Origin: Nitrospira moscoviensis | Lineage (GTDB): Bacteria > Nitrospirota > Nitrospiria > Nitrospirales > Nitrospiraceae | Reading direction: 5' to 3' | NCBI RefSeq assembly: GCF_001273775.1 | Contig: NZ_CP011801.1 | Span: 1,590,001 to 1,654,000 of the forward strand | Length of the DNA: 64,000 bases | Part shown: one piece after another, positions 40,142-50,140 of the stretch | How the letters are laid out: each line of letters starts with the position of its first letter | Position numbering within the stretch: position 1 is the first letter of the stretch | Made by a program: the position numbers and the translations under genes | Notes under the pieces: generated by a model | What the model was told of the DNA's origin: nothing | The model's database searches: none | What the model saw: only the letters and a program-made list of their open reading frames with translations

Positions 40142-42946
40142 ATGGAGTTCCGTCCCTTCGGCCTGGATGAACATGGACACACGATCAGAGATTTGAGCGG
40201 AATGAGCATCCGTGCGACCGTCCTCTACCTGGAGAAGACGCTCGCCGAGACGCGCGGAGAAGCCGCGGGACGGGAAGCGGTGCAGGAGCTCTGTGAGCTC
40301 CTGAATCAGCGGATCAAAGATCCGGTTTATCATGTGACGCCGGAGTTTCTCCGGAACGCCTGGAACAGCTACTCGTATGAGTTCGCGGCCTACCTCTATG
40401 AGTTTTGCGAACGCCTCTCCGGCGACCCGCGTTTCATGTTCAACAGCGGAGCGGAAAAGGCTTCTCCCATCCTCCAGGTGCTGGCCCGTCCCTTTTCCCT
40501 GGAGCAGATCTACGGGATGTTTCCTTACTTCAGCAACAAGTTCGCGTCCGGTTCCATCGAAAGCCGCGTCATCGAGATCACGCCGGTCTCGGCTACGCTC
40601 GCGATGCGATTCTCCGATTCGACCCTGCGGCAGTTCGGCTCGTATCGGCGGCGGTGCGCGCACCTCGCCTGCCAGTCCGCGCAAGGGATTTTGGCCGCCG
40701 TGCCGGTGCGGGTTCACGGTCTTCCCCCGGCCCGGCTGACGGAACTGGCCTGTATTGCAGACGATGCCGACTGGTGCCGGTGGCTGATCCATTGGCAGCC
40801 GGAGAAGGACTCCGTCTTACGCCGTAAGGTGCGGCGGATCGTCGCGCGCCAAGTGGAGTCGCTGTCCCCGGGCATGTCCACGGAGCCGAAGCGCGATGAG
40901 GCGTGCAAGGCCGGCACGGCGGTTCCCGCCGTTTCGGGCCAGGCGCCGCCGAGGCGGCTCCTGTGGTTGGTATCCGGCTGGCTGGCCGGCGCCGGGCTCG
41001 CCGCCGGCGTGTGGCTCGTCAACCCCTCCGTCGGTCCCGGCGAAGCGGTGCTGGCCGTCCTGACCCCTGTCTTGATCGCCGGCGTGCTCATCAATCGCCG
41101 CCTCTGGAGGGACAGCCGGTCGCGCGAAGCGCTGATTCAGGAACAGATCAGCTTCGTCGAGGCGCGGCATGAAGAACTGCGCGAGGCGTATCTGGAGCAG
41201 GAACAGACGCGAGTCCAGTTGCGCCGCAAGGTGGCGCATCTCACGGCGCTCCATCGCGCCGGGCTGCTGTTCAGCTCCACCCTCGATCGCGAGACCCTGT
41301 TACAGCAGGTGCTGGAAACGCTAACGAACGATCTCCATTATGATCGGGCGATGGTCTCCTTCTTCGATCCGGCGGGCGGCATCATCGAACATGCGCGCGT
41401 CCGCGGCCTGTCGCCGGACGTCCAAGCGTTTGCGCAATCCTGCCGCATCCCGGTGACGGACCCGGAAAGCCCTGAAGGGACCGTCGTGTTGCAAGGCCGC
41501 CCGCTGCTGATCGAAGACGTGCGGGCCGTCCGGCCGCAGCTTCACCCCATGAATCGGACCTTGGTGGAGCTGAGCCAGGCCAAGGCCTTGATCATCGTGC
41601 CGCTCAAGGCCAAAGACCGCATCGTCGGCACGCTCACGGTCGACCGCGTTCAGCACGGCCTCACGCAGGACGATTTGGAACTGATGGCGACGCTCGGCAA
41701 CCAGGTGGCGATCGCGCTCGACAACGCTTCGGCCTATCGGCAGATCGAGGAGTGGAACGCAGGCTTGGAGTTGAAGGTGCGGGAACGGACCGCCGCGCTG
41801 GAACAGGCGGACCGGCTGCGCACGCAATTCCTCTCGCACGTCTCCCACGAGCTCAAAACGCCGCTCACGTCGATCAAAGGCTTTCTCCAGAACTTGCTGG
41901 ACGGCCTCACCGGCCCGTTGAACGACAAGCAGCAGCGCTACTTGTCCCGCATGTTGGACAACTCCGATCGGCTGATCCGGATGATCGACGATCTGCTGGA
42001 CCGCACGAGCATCGAGGCGGGACGCGTGGAGCTCAGGCCCGCAGAAATCGACGTGACGGCCTGTCTGGCGGACGTCGTCGAGCAACTCCGGCCGCTGGCT
42101 CACGCCAGGCGGCAGCGGTTGGAGGTGTGGGACAAGTCCTCGGCGCTGACGGCCTGGGGGGATCGCGACCGCATGATCCAAGTGATCGTCAATCTCACGC
42201 AGAATGCCATCAAGTACACGCCGGATGAGGGAGTCATTACGGTGGCCGCTGAGCCGGCGGGGACGCGGATGGTCCGTATCGTCGTGCGCGACACCGGACC
42301 GGGCATCCCTTCCGACTGTCTCGACCGGGTGTTCGATCCCTTTTTCCGCGTGCCACAGCGGCAGCGCAGCGGACCGAAGGGATTGGGACTGGGCCTCTCG
42401 ATCGTGAAAACGCTGGTCGAATTGCAGGGGGGCGCCGTCTCCGCGCGGAACCACCCGGACGGCGGGGCCGAATTCTCGTTCACGCTCCCGGTCCTCACGC
42501 AGACCGCGCCGCTTTATTCGCGATCCGATGGGAGTGCCGCAAAAATTCTTGTGGTCGATGACGATGCGGATATCCGCCAGCTGCTGATCGATCGTCTGCA
42601 GGCCCAAGGCTATCGTCCCCGCCCCGCGGCGGACGGCCGCCAGGCGCTGGAGATCCTGGCGGCCGAGCAATTCGGCGGCGCCATCGTCGATATCGGCATC
42701 GGCCACATCGACGGGTTGGAAGTCCTGACGCACATCCGCCGGCGGTATCCGGACATGCCGGTCATCATGATTACCGCTTCCGGATCCCAGGAGCTCGCGG
42801 TACGCGCCATCGGCATGGGCGCGCAAGCTTATGTGTTGAAGCCGTTCGAAGCCGGCGAACTGCAGCAGGCGGTGCACACCTGGTTTCGTCTTGAAGAATC
42901 CGTGTCGGAGCGGCGGCGATACAGGGAGGCGGATGGCCAGGATTGA
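40142..42946 (+). CDS. Hybrid histidine kinase, 5' end displaced by IS21
   Basis: About 935 codons remain from ATG 40142, the first Met after the insertion; the frame is open back into the IS. A N-terminal sensory domain (about 40142-40830, ending in LTELACIADDADWCRW, V4R/heme-NO-like) precedes two membrane helices (about 40951-41100) and a coiled coil. A GAF domain (LHRAGLLFSSTLDRETLLQQ) spans about 41250-41740. HisKA has FLSHVSHELKTPLTSIK with the phosphorylatable His codon at 41846. The ATPase domain and a receiver (ILVVDDDADIRQLL) follow, with acceptor Asp codon at 42689. Whether it is still expressed is unknown; the insert removed its native start region. Confidence 0.8.
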   Translation: MEFRPFGLDEHGHTIRDLSGMSIRATVLYLEKTLAETRGEAAGREAVQELCELLNQRIKDPVYHVTPEFLRNAWNSYSYEFAAYLYEFCERLSGDPRFMFNSGAEKASPILQVLARPFSLEQIYGMFPYFSNKFASGSIESRVIEITPVSATLAMRFSDSTLRQFGSYRRRCAHLACQSAQGILAAVPVRVHGLPPARLTELACIADDADWCRWLIHWQPEKDSVLRRKVRRIVARQVESLSPGMSTEPKRDEACKAGTAVPAVSGQAPPRRLLWLVSGWLAGAGLAAGVWLVNPSVGPGEAVLAVLTPVLIAGVLINRRLWRDSRSREALIQEQISFVEARHEELREAYLEQEQTRVQLRRKVAHLTALHRAGLLFSSTLDRETLLQQVLETLTNDLHYDRAMVSFFDPAGGIIEHARVRGLSPDVQAFAQSCRIPVTDPESPEGTVVLQGRPLLIEDVRAVRPQLHPMNRTLVELSQAKALIIVPLKAKDRIVGTLTVDRVQHGLTQDDLELMATLGNQVAIALDNASAYRQIEEWNAGLELKVRERTAALEQADRLRTQFLSHVSHELKTPLTSIKGFLQNLLDGLTGPLNDKQQRYLSRMLDNSDRLIRMIDDLLDRTSIEAGRVELRPAEIDVTACLADVVEQLRPLAHARRQRLEVWDKSSALTAWGDRDRMIQVIVNLTQNAIKYTPDEGVITVAAEPAGTRMVRIVVRDTGPGIPSDCLDRVFDPFFRVPQRQRSGPKGLGLGLSIVKTLVELQGGAVSARNHPDGGAEFSFTLPVLTQTAPLYSRSDGSAAKILVVDDDADIRQLLIDRLQAQGYRPRPAADGRQALEILAAEQFGGAIVDIGIGHIDGLEVLTHIRRRYPDMPVIMITASGSQELAVRAIGMGAQAYVLKPFEAGELQQAVHTWFRLEESVSERRRYREADGQD

Positions 42947-44345
42947 CGGGCGCGGCTTCTGCGCCTGGTTCCAGTCGATGCCGGCCGCCTGGCTGCTCGC
43001 CCTCGCCGTATGGGCGGCGGCGAACCCGTCGCCGGCGCTCGGTCAAGTGCCCCGCATTCAGGGACAGGGCACCGCGGCCTCCGGTATGGGCAACGCTTTC
43101 GCGGCGCAGGCCGACGATCCCTCGGCGTTGCACTACAATCCCGCCGGCATGACCCAGCTCCGCGGCGTGCAAGTCATGGCGGGCGGGCTCCTGTCGGGTG
43201 GAACGACGACCTTCACCAGCCCGACGGGCGTGACGGCCGTCGGCGATCGCAGTGGCAGTTTGGCTTGGCCCCCGCCCGGGCACCTGTATGTCGTCGCGAA
43301 TCTGAAAGACCTCGGCGTCACGGCCCTGGGCGATGTGACGGCGGGCGTCGGCGTGACCGTTCCCTTCGGCTCGCTGACACGCTGGCCGGAGAACGGGCCC
43401 TTTCGGTTGGTGACGACCTTCACCACGCTGCCGCTGCTCGACATCAAGCCGACCGTCGCCTATCGGCTGACGCCGGACCTCTCAGTCGGGCTCGGCGCGG
43501 ATATTTATACGTTCAGCGGATTGATCGGCGAAGGGCACGCTGAAACGCGCTTCATCTCACCCGGTGCGGCTCCGTTCGGAGCATCGGGATCGAAGGTGGA
43601 GGTGAACGGAAAAGACACGGCCGCCGGTTTCAATGTCAGTTTGTTGTATACCGCGCTACGCAATGCCGCCGGTCTGCCGGTGGCGAATATCGGTCTCGTG
43701 TATCGCAGCCAAGCCACGCTTCATTTGGACGGCGCGCTGCTGAGCAACGGCACCAAAGTATCCGACGTCTCCACGACGCTGGTGCTGCCCCAAGTCATCA
43801 CCGGCGGGATTGCGATCTGGCCGGTGCGGAACGCCGAACGGGAATGGAAGCTGGAATTGGACGTCGACTATGTCGGATGGAAGTCGGTGCGGAATCTCGA
43901 TGTCCGGCTGAGCAATGGAGCCGTGATTCCCCAGCCTCAAGATTGGCGCAGCACCTATGCCACCTTGATCGGCACCGAGTATCGCTGGTTGCGGCTTGAT
44001 TCCATGCCGGGATGGGAGGTGGCTGCCAGAGGCGGCTATACTCATCAGCAGACCCAGATGCCGGACGCGACCTTCAATCCCGGCGTTCCCTCCGCCGACG
44101 TGCACATTCTTTCCATCGGTCTCGGCTTTCTGTGCTGGGGACAGGGCTCGCTGTTCGGCATGCCCTGCGGCGGTCTGGGGCTCGGGCCGGTCAAGGCCAC
44201 AGCGGTGGGGCTGGATCTTTCCTACCAGGCGTCGCTCTACGAAGATCGAACGGTGAGCGGGAATGGCGGTGTGCGAGCCGGCGTGAATGGGCTGTATCAG
44301 ACGACCTTGCACACAGGCGGGATTTCGGTCCGGATCAACTTTTAA
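42933..44345 (+). CDS. FadL/OmpP1-family outer-membrane transport protein
   Basis: A 470-aa protein from ATG 42933 (AGGGAGGC upstream). The signal peptide ends near ANPSPALG. GQGTAASGMGNAFAAQADDPSALHYNPAGMTQL is the N-terminal signature of the FadL/TodX family of hydrophobic-compound channels. The remainder is beta-strand-rich with a terminal Phe (SVRINF) as in outer-membrane barrels. The start overlaps the kinase stop by 14 bases, so the two were one operon. It is convergent with mlaD. Confidence 0.88.
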   Translation: MARIDGRGFCAWFQSMPAAWLLALAVWAAANPSPALGQVPRIQGQGTAASGMGNAFAAQADDPSALHYNPAGMTQLRGVQVMAGGLLSGGTTTFTSPTGVTAVGDRSGSLAWPPPGHLYVVANLKDLGVTALGDVTAGVGVTVPFGSLTRWPENGPFRLVTTFTTLPLLDIKPTVAYRLTPDLSVGLGADIYTFSGLIGEGHAETRFISPGAAPFGASGSKVEVNGKDTAAGFNVSLLYTALRNAAGLPVANIGLVYRSQATLHLDGALLSNGTKVSDVSTTLVLPQVITGGIAIWPVRNAEREWKLELDVDYVGWKSVRNLDVRLSNGAVIPQPQDWRSTYATLIGTEYRWLRLDSMPGWEVAARGGYTHQQTQMPDATFNPGVPSADVHILSIGLGFLCWGQGSLFGMPCGGLGLGPVKATAVGLDLSYQASLYEDRTVSGNGGVRAGVNGLYQTTLHTGGISVRINF

Positions 44346-45323
44346 TCAGAACACCGAGAACTTGAAATATTTCTTCGGATTTTTCTTCACGTCCGCCACG
44401 AGTTCCTCCACCTCGGTCAACAGCTTGTCCGTCCTGGCGTAGAGATCGTCGCGCGTCACCAATTTGCCCATCGTCCCCTCGCCGTGCTCGACCTTCGTCA
44501 GCAGCGTTTCTCCACGCGAGGTCAGGTCCTCCAGCCGCGCGTACAGGGCCGGATCGGCCAATTTGGTCAGCGTGCCGTCCGGTTTGTTGAGTTTGGTTGC
44601 GAGCTCGTTCAGCGCGGCGACGGCCGCATTGGCGCGCGCATAGAGCTCTTGATCGGTGATCAACTTGCCGGCGGTGCCTTCGCCGCGCTCCACCTTGCCG
44701 AGGAGCGACAGGCTCTTGTCGGTCACCTGCTCCAACTTGTCGACGGCAGCGCGGGATTTGTTGTAGAGATCCGGATCGTTCACCAGCTTGCCGGTCGTGC
44801 CGTGCCCGTTGGTGATGGCCGTCAAGGCCGCTTGCAGCTGTTCCAGAGCCGCGTTGACCTTGTCGATCGTGCCGGTCGCATTGGTCGCCAAATGGCTGAT
44901 GTCGGACTCCGCGCGGCCGGCCAGCGTGCTGCCGACGGGCAGGGGCGGGAGGGAGGCGGAGCCGGGGAGCACCTCCAGATATTTGTCTCCGAGCAGACCC
45001 AGCGCGCGGATGCTGATCGACGCGTCCTGCCGGATATGCGGCGCGACATGCGCCCGGACGGTAAAGGTGATCTCGACCTGAGGGCTGTTGTTCGCGATCG
45101 CGATCGTATGCACGTTGCCGATGTCAACGCCGTTCATGCGCACCGGACTGCCGATCTTCAAGCCCTGCGTATGGTCGACCACGGCGCGAAACGTCGTTTT
45201 CTGCCCCAGGAGCCCCATCCCTTCTTCCAGGTTGAGGATCACGGCGGACAGAATCGCCAGCGCGACGACCACCAAGGCGCCGACCTTCACGCGGGCCCAA
45301 TTGAGTCGCGCCTGTCGGGTCAT
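44346..45323 (-). CDS. mlaD: MCE-domain lipid-transport protein MlaD
   Basis: A 325-aa protein. A N-terminal membrane helix (VGALVVVALAILSAVILNL) anchors it to the inner membrane, and the MCE domain follows (TTFRAVVDHTQGLKIGSPVRMNGVDIG, RALGLLGDKYLEVLPGS). The C-terminal 170 residues are helical with tandem TxGKLITDQELYARAN- and GTMGKLVTRDDLYAR-type repeats. The protein forms a hexameric ring shuttling phospholipids between membranes. Its genes follow in the order D, F, E when read from this end; transcription runs E-F-D. Confidence 0.9.
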   Translation of the reverse strand: MTRQARLNWARVKVGALVVVALAILSAVILNLEEGMGLLGQKTTFRAVVDHTQGLKIGSPVRMNGVDIGNVHTIAIANNSPQVEITFTVRAHVAPHIRQDASISIRALGLLGDKYLEVLPGSASLPPLPVGSTLAGRAESDISHLATNATGTIDKVNAALEQLQAALTAITNGHGTTGKLVNDPDLYNKSRAAVDKLEQVTDKSLSLLGKVERGEGTAGKLITDQELYARANAAVAALNELATKLNKPDGTLTKLADPALYARLEDLTSRGETLLTKVEHGEGTMGKLVTRDDLYARTDKLLTEVEELVADVKKNPKKYFKFSVF

Positions 45324-45350
45324 CGGACAGACCTCATGGCCGGCCTCCCG

Positions 45351-46139
45351 TCATTGCGAGAGACGGCTCGGGAGTGTGTTCCAGTCTTCGGCCGGCAGGG
45401 ATGACGGATCCAGGAATCCTCGGATTTCGGCGTCCTGCTTGCCGGCCAATTCGAGTGGTGATCCGGTGAAGACCATGCAGCCCCGCTGGATCATGACGAG
45501 GTGGTCCGCCACGCGGAAGGCGAGATCGAGGTCGTGCGTCACGACGACTTGCGTCACGCCCTTGGCTTTGAGCTGGAGAATGAGATGGCCGATCGCGAAG
45601 GCGTTCACCGGGTCCAAGCCGGCCGTGGGTTCGTCGTACAACAACAGCGGGGCCCCGCTGGCGAGCGCGCGGGCGATGCCGACCCGTTTGCGCATCCCGC
45701 CGCTGAGCTCGCCCGGCATCTTGTCGATCACCTCTTCCAGGCCGACGAACTGCAGGCTTTGCCGGACGATCTCTTCCACCTCGGCGTCGGGCAACCGGCC
45801 CTCCTCCCACAGGCGGTAGCCGACATTTTCTCGGACGGACAGCGAGTCGAAGAGCGCCGCGCTTTGAAACACCATCGCCATGTTGCGGCGGATCGGGGCC
45901 AGTTGCCGATCGGACAGCCGGCCGATGTCCTTTCCGCCGACCGTGATGCTCCCGCGGTCCGGTTTGAAGAGGCCCAGGACGAGGCGGAGGATCGTCGTCT
46001 TGCCGGATCCGCTGCCGCCCAGGATCACCTTGGTTTCACCCTGCGCCACATCGAAGGAGACGTCCTGCAGCACGGGCTTCCCGTCGAGCGTGAGCGACAC
46101 TCCGCGCAGGCTGATCAGTGGGGGGGCGGAGCCAGTCAT
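45351..46139 (-). CDS. mlaF: Phospholipid ABC transporter ATPase MlaF
   Basis: A 262-aa protein. Walker A is LGGSGSGKTTILRL, the ABC signature LSGGMRKRVGIARAL, and Walker B LLLYDEPTAGLDP, all canonical. It powers MlaE in phospholipid transport across the periplasm. The start overlaps the mlaE stop by four bases (ATGA), so the genes are coupled; the gap to mlaD is 27 bp. Confidence 0.93.
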   Translation of the reverse strand: MTGSAPPLISLRGVSLTLDGKPVLQDVSFDVAQGETKVILGGSGSGKTTILRLVLGLFKPDRGSITVGGKDIGRLSDRQLAPIRRNMAMVFQSAALFDSLSVRENVGYRLWEEGRLPDAEVEEIVRQSLQFVGLEEVIDKMPGELSGGMRKRVGIARALASGAPLLLYDEPTAGLDPVNAFAIGHLILQLKAKGVTQVVVTHDLDLAFRVADHLVMIQRGCMVFTGSPLELAGKQDAEIRGFLDPSSLPAEDWNTLPSRLSQ

Positions 46140-46969
46140 GGAATGGCCATGAAGATCTTGGTGATGAAAAAGTCCGTCGCCAGAATGAGGATCGACGCGG
46201 ACACCATGGACTGGGTGGTGGAGGCGCCGACTCCCACCGTGCCGCCCTTCGTCGAGAAGCCGGCGTAGCAGCCGACCATCGCGATGAGGCCGCCGAAGAC
46301 CAGCGGCTTCACCAGTCCCAACGCCACATCCCGCTGGTGGATGGCCTCATAGGCCCAGGTCCAATAGAAATAGGAGTCGATGCCCAAATACAATCGCGCC
46401 ACCAGCCAGCCGCCCAGGATCGCAATCGCGTCGGCGATGATCGTGAGCAGGGGAATCATGGTGAGGCAGGCCAGCAGCCGGGTGGTGGCGAGTTTGTGCA
46501 CCGGGTCGGTGCCTTCCGCCTTGAGTGCGTCGATCTGTTCGGTCACCGTCATGGATGCGAGCTCGGAGGCGATGCCGGTGCCGACGCGGCCGGCGATCAT
46601 CAAGGCGGCGAGCACCGGACCGAGCTCGCGGACGACCGACGTGCTGATGAGCTGAGACACGTAAATCGTCGCGCCGTACGGTTCCAGCTGGACGGCTCCC
46701 TGCAGCGCCAGCACCATCCCCGTGAAAAGGCCGGTGAGGACGACGATGAAGAGCGATCCGACGCCGATCCGATCCATCTGCAGGAGGGTTTCCCGGAGAT
46801 AGAACGGCCGCCGGAAGAGGTTCACCAGCGTCCGCGCGGAGAGCTCGGTGAATTCCTGCACGACGAGGAGCGCGTTGAACAGTGTCTCTATGGGATTGAA
46901 CGCGTGGGGCATGGGGATCCGTGCGGACATGGTGCGCGGCACGAGGGCGCGCCGGCGATCGTCCATCAT
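46136..46969 (-). CDS. mlaE: Phospholipid ABC transporter permease MlaE
   Basis: A 277-aa protein from ATG 46969; ATG 46930 is nearly as good. Membrane helices and signature residues GMVLALQGAVQLEPYGA, VVRELGPVLAALMIAGRVGTGIASELASM and FGGLIAMVGCYAGFSTKGG define the MlaE/YrbE family. It acts in the inner membrane with MlaF and MlaD; genes for the soluble MlaC-type component are not in this window. Confidence 0.93.
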   Translation of the reverse strand: MMDDRRRALVPRTMSARIPMPHAFNPIETLFNALLVVQEFTELSARTLVNLFRRPFYLRETLLQMDRIGVGSLFIVVLTGLFTGMVLALQGAVQLEPYGATIYVSQLISTSVVRELGPVLAALMIAGRVGTGIASELASMTVTEQIDALKAEGTDPVHKLATTRLLACLTMIPLLTIIADAIAILGGWLVARLYLGIDSYFYWTWAYEAIHQRDVALGLVKPLVFGGLIAMVGCYAGFSTKGGTVGVGASTTQSMVSASILILATDFFITKIFMAIP

Positions 46970-46996
46970 TATAGGTAATGGATTGCCGAAGGACAA

Positions 46997-48157
46997 TCAG
47001 ATCGAAAGTGTTGACGCGGCCGGGCCGGACTCATGATATCGGCGGGGAACGCGCGGGCCGATCGCGCACAACACCTCGTAGGGGATGGTGCCGAGCCACG
47101 CGGCGACCTCGTCGGCGGTGATCCGTTCGTGCCCTTGCCGGCCGATCAGCACGACATCGTCGCCGACGGCGGCATCGGCGATGTGCGTGGCGTCGACCAT
47201 CATCATATCCATGCAGACGAGGCCGATGATCGGAGCCCGGCGCCCGCGCAGCAGCACTTGACCGCAGTTCGACAGGCGCCGGCTGACGCCGTCCGCATAG
47301 CCGATGGGCAGAACCGCGACTCTGGTCGGCCGGCGGGCCGTAAAGGTGCCGTTGTAGCTGACCGTTTGTCCGGGTTGAAGCGTGCGTAGCTGCGCGACCG
47401 TGCTCCGGAGGGTGAGCACGGGTTTGAGATCGGGCACGGGCACCGACTTCGGCAGCGTATGGTATCCGTAGAGCATAATGCCGGGGCGGACCAGCGAAAA
47501 ACGCGCGTGGGGAAACCGGACCGCGCCGCCGCTGTTGGCGGCGTGGATCAGCGGCACGGTGAAGCCGGCGGCGGCGACCGCCCGGATGGCCTGGTCGAAC
47601 TGCGCAAGCTGCCGCTCGGTGGCATCGGCGGATTCGCCGTCGGTATCGGCCAAGTGGGTCATGAGTCCTTCGAAATGCACGCTCGCCGGAAAGCGTCCGG
47701 AGGTCATGAGGGCGGTCAAGTCCTTCAAGGTCAAACCAAGCCGTCCCATGCCGGTGTCCACCTTGATATGGATTGGATAAGGACCGGACAGCGAGGCGGC
47801 GGCCCGCGCCACGTCGGTCAGCAGCGCCGGGTCGCTGACGACCGGGGTGAGCCGGTGAGCGAGCACGTCGTCCACCTGCTCCCGGAACAACGGTCCCAGG
47901 ACCACGATGGGGACGTCGATGCCGGCGTGCCGTAGCGCGAGGCCTTCTTCGAGCGATACGACAGCCAATCGCGCGACGCCCTGCCGGATCAAGGCGGAGG
48001 CGATTTCCACCGCCCCGTGCCCATAGGCGTTCGCCTTGACGACGGCCAAGACGCCGCAGCCGGGGGAGAGCACGCGGCGAAATTGCGTGAGGTTGTCAGT
48101 GAGGGCTGAGAGATCGACCGCGGCGCAGGTTGGGGAAAACGTCGAAGTGGTCGGCAC
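46997..48157 (-). CDS. alr: Alanine racemase
   Basis: A 386-aa PLP enzyme that makes D-alanine for peptidoglycan. The PLP lysine is in AVVKANAYGHGA near residue 40, and the catalytic Tyr region is in TVSYNGTFTARRPTRVAVLPIGYADG. HFEGLMTHLADTD is the PLP-barrel phosphate-binding region. Starts with ATG at 48157. It is separated from mlaE by 27 bp and from frr by 25 bp, so it sits in a long minus-strand gene run. Confidence 0.93.
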   Translation of the reverse strand: MPTTSTFSPTCAAVDLSALTDNLTQFRRVLSPGCGVLAVVKANAYGHGAVEIASALIRQGVARLAVVSLEEGLALRHAGIDVPIVVLGPLFREQVDDVLAHRLTPVVSDPALLTDVARAAASLSGPYPIHIKVDTGMGRLGLTLKDLTALMTSGRFPASVHFEGLMTHLADTDGESADATERQLAQFDQAIRAVAAAGFTVPLIHAANSGGAVRFPHARFSLVRPGIMLYGYHTLPKSVPVPDLKPVLTLRSTVAQLRTLQPGQTVSYNGTFTARRPTRVAVLPIGYADGVSRRLSNCGQVLLRGRRAPIIGLVCMDMMMVDATHIADAAVGDDVVLIGRQGHERITADEVAAWLGTIPYEVLCAIGPRVPRRYHESGPAASTLSI

Positions 48158-48182
48158 GTGACGGGGAAATCCGGAGATCCGG

Positions 48183-48746
48183 TCAGACCTCCATGATCTC
48201 CTGTTCCTTTTTTTTGATCACGTCGTCGATCTTGTGGCCGTATTGGTCGGTGAGCTTTTGCGTGTCTTGCTCCGCCTTCCGCAGCTCGTCTTCGGTGAGC
48301 TTCGCATCTTTTTGCAGTTTCTTCAACTCCTCGTTGGCATCCCGGCGGAAGCCTCGGATCTGCACTTTCGTCTCCTCGCCGTGCTTCTTGCAGATCTTCG
48401 TCAGCTCTTTCCGGCGCTCTTCGGTGAGCGGCGGCAGCGGCACGCGGATGATTTTGCCGTCGTTGGACGGCGTCACGCCCAAGCCGGAATTGGAGATCGC
48501 CTTTTCGATCTCCTTGATGAGCTGCGGTTCCCAGGGTTGGATGGTGATCAGACGGGCTTCGGGTGTGGAGATGTTCGACACCTGTTTCAAGGGCGTCATG
48601 GTCCCGTAGTAATCGACCCGCACGCCGTCCAGCAGCGCCACGGAGGCGCGCCCGGTCCGCAGACCGGCAAGATCCCGCTTCAGGTGCTCGACGGCTTGTT
48701 CCATCTGGGCGGCGAGCTTCTGTTTGATCGCGGCTGCGTTCGACAT
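48183..48746 (-). CDS. frr: Ribosome recycling factor
   Basis: A 187-aa protein with full family length. HLKRDLAGLRTGRASVALLDG (the L-R-T-G-R-A core) is near residues 22-42 and VTPSNDGKIIRVPLPPLTEERRKEL forms the central region. The helical C-terminus DDVIKKKEQEIMEV is typical. It releases ribosomes from mRNA together with EF-G. It follows pyrH in the standard rpsB-tsf-pyrH-frr order, here transcribed leftward. Confidence 0.97.
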   Translation of the reverse strand: MSNAAAIKQKLAAQMEQAVEHLKRDLAGLRTGRASVALLDGVRVDYYGTMTPLKQVSNISTPEARLITIQPWEPQLIKEIEKAISNSGLGVTPSNDGKIIRVPLPPLTEERRKELTKICKKHGEETKVQIRGFRRDANEELKKLQKDAKLTEDELRKAEQDTQKLTDQYGHKIDDVIKKKEQEIMEV

Positions 48747-48765
48747 GGCGACGCTCCTGACCGGG

Positions 48766-49491
48766 TCAGCGATTGCCGAGCGTGACGACGGTGCCGATCG
48801 GCTCGCCCAATGCGACCCGCTTGAAATTGCCCTTGACCTTCAGGTTGAACACGATCAACGGCAAGTTGTTGTCCATACACAGGCTGATGGCCGTGGAGTC
48901 CATCACCTTCAAGTTCTGATTCAAGATGGACATGAACGGAATCTCAGTATACTTCTTTGCGGCGGGGTTTTTCATCGGGTCGGCGTCGTAGATGCCGTCC
49001 ACCTTGGTGCCCTTCATGATCACCTGGGCGCCGATTTCCATGGCGCGCAGCGCGGCGGCGGTGTCGGTGGAGAAGTAGGGGGTGCCGGTCCCGCCGGCGA
49101 AAATCACCACCCGCTTCTTTTCCAGATGGCGGATGGCCCTGCGGCGGATGTAGCCCTCGGCGAGCTGGCGCATTTCGATGGCGGACTGGACGCGGGTCAT
49201 GACGCCGATCCGCTCCAGCGCATTTTGCAGGGCGAGCGCGTTGAGGACGGTCGCGAGCATGCCCATGTAGTCGGCGGACGCGCGTTCCATGCCGGAGGCG
49301 CTCGCCGCGATGCCGCGAAAGATATTGCCGCCGCCGATGACGACGGCGACCTGGACGTCCAAGGCGACGACGGAAGCGATTTCCTCTGCGAGGCCTTCGA
49401 GGATGGAGGGCTGGATGCCGTAACCCTGCTCACCGGCCAACATCTCCCCGCTGACTTTCAGAAGGAGGCGCCGGTATTTGGCAGAGCTCAT
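48766..49491 (-). CDS. pyrH: Uridylate kinase
   Basis: A 241-aa protein of the amino-acid-kinase fold. [19 protein letters not shown] is the phosphate-binding start, [28 protein letters not shown] and [21 protein letters not shown] follow in family order. It phosphorylates UMP to UDP. Start overlaps tsf stop by ATGA coupling. Confidence 0.97.
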   Translation of the reverse strand: MSSAKYRRLLLKVSGEMLAGEQGYGIQPSILEGLAEEIASVVALDVQVAVVIGGGNIFRGIAASASGMERASADYMGMLATVLNALALQNALERIGVMTRVQSAIEMRQLAEGYIRRRAIRHLEKKRVVIFAGGTGTPYFSTDTAAALRAMEIGAQVIMKGTKVDGIYDADPMKNPAAKKYTEIPFMSILNQNLKVMDSTAISLCMDNNLPLIVFNLKVKGNFKRVALGEPIGTVVTLGNR

Positions 49492-50084
49492 GCTTCGCCC
49501 AGTTGATAGCGGGTGAACCGGCGGATATTCATGTTCTCGCCGATCTTGGCGATCTTCTGCGCGAGCAGATCCTTGACCGTCACGGCCGGGTCCTTGATGA
49601 AGGATTGCTCCAGCAGGCAGCTTTCCTGGAAGAACTTCTCCAGCTTGCCTTCCACGATCTTGGGCCAGGCGGCCGGGGGCTTGCCCATTTCCTTGGCCTG
49701 GCCTTCGTAGATGGCCTTTTCCTTCTCGACGATCTCGGCGGGAATATCCTCGCGCCGGACAAAGGCCGGTTTGGCCGCCGCGACCTGCAGGGCCAGGTCG
49801 TTCACGAAGGTTTTGAATTCCTCGTTGCGCGCCACGAAGTCGGTTTCGCAGTTGACCTCAATCAGCACGCCGATCTTCCCGCCCATGTGGATGTAGGCGT
49901 GCACCAAGCCTTGGTTGGTCTCCCGGCCGGCCTTTTTCGCCGCCGCCGCGAGACCTTTTTGGCGCAGGTAGTCGATGGCCTTCTCAATGTCGTTGCCGTT
50001 TTCAGCCAGAGCTTTCTGGCAATCCAGAATGCCCGCGCCCGTTTTCTCTCTGAGTTCTTTCACCAGCTGACTTGTTCCTGCCAT
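49488..50084 (-). CDS. tsf: Translation elongation factor Ts
   Basis: A 198-aa protein from ATG 50084 (AAGGA about ten bases upstream). The UBA-like N-terminus [20 protein letters not shown] and [12 protein letters not shown] are diagnostic. It is the short form that lacks most of the second core subdomain of the E. coli protein, as in Thermus and many phyla. It exchanges GDP for GTP on EF-Tu. Confidence 0.97.
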   Translation of the reverse strand: MAGTSQLVKELREKTGAGILDCQKALAENGNDIEKAIDYLRQKGLAAAAKKAGRETNQGLVHAYIHMGGKIGVLIEVNCETDFVARNEEFKTFVNDLALQVAAAKPAFVRREDIPAEIVEKEKAIYEGQAKEMGKPPAAWPKIVEGKLEKFFQESCLLEQSFIKDPAVTVKDLLAQKIAKIGENMNIRRFTRYQLGEA

Positions 50085-50140
50085 GGTTCGATTGTCCTTC
50101 GCCAAAAGAAGAGGAGCCCCGTGCTACGACGATCGGTTCG

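Noticed and set aside
41321..42877. 518-codon minus-strand frame
   Set aside because: Antisense of the histidine kinase; no domain.
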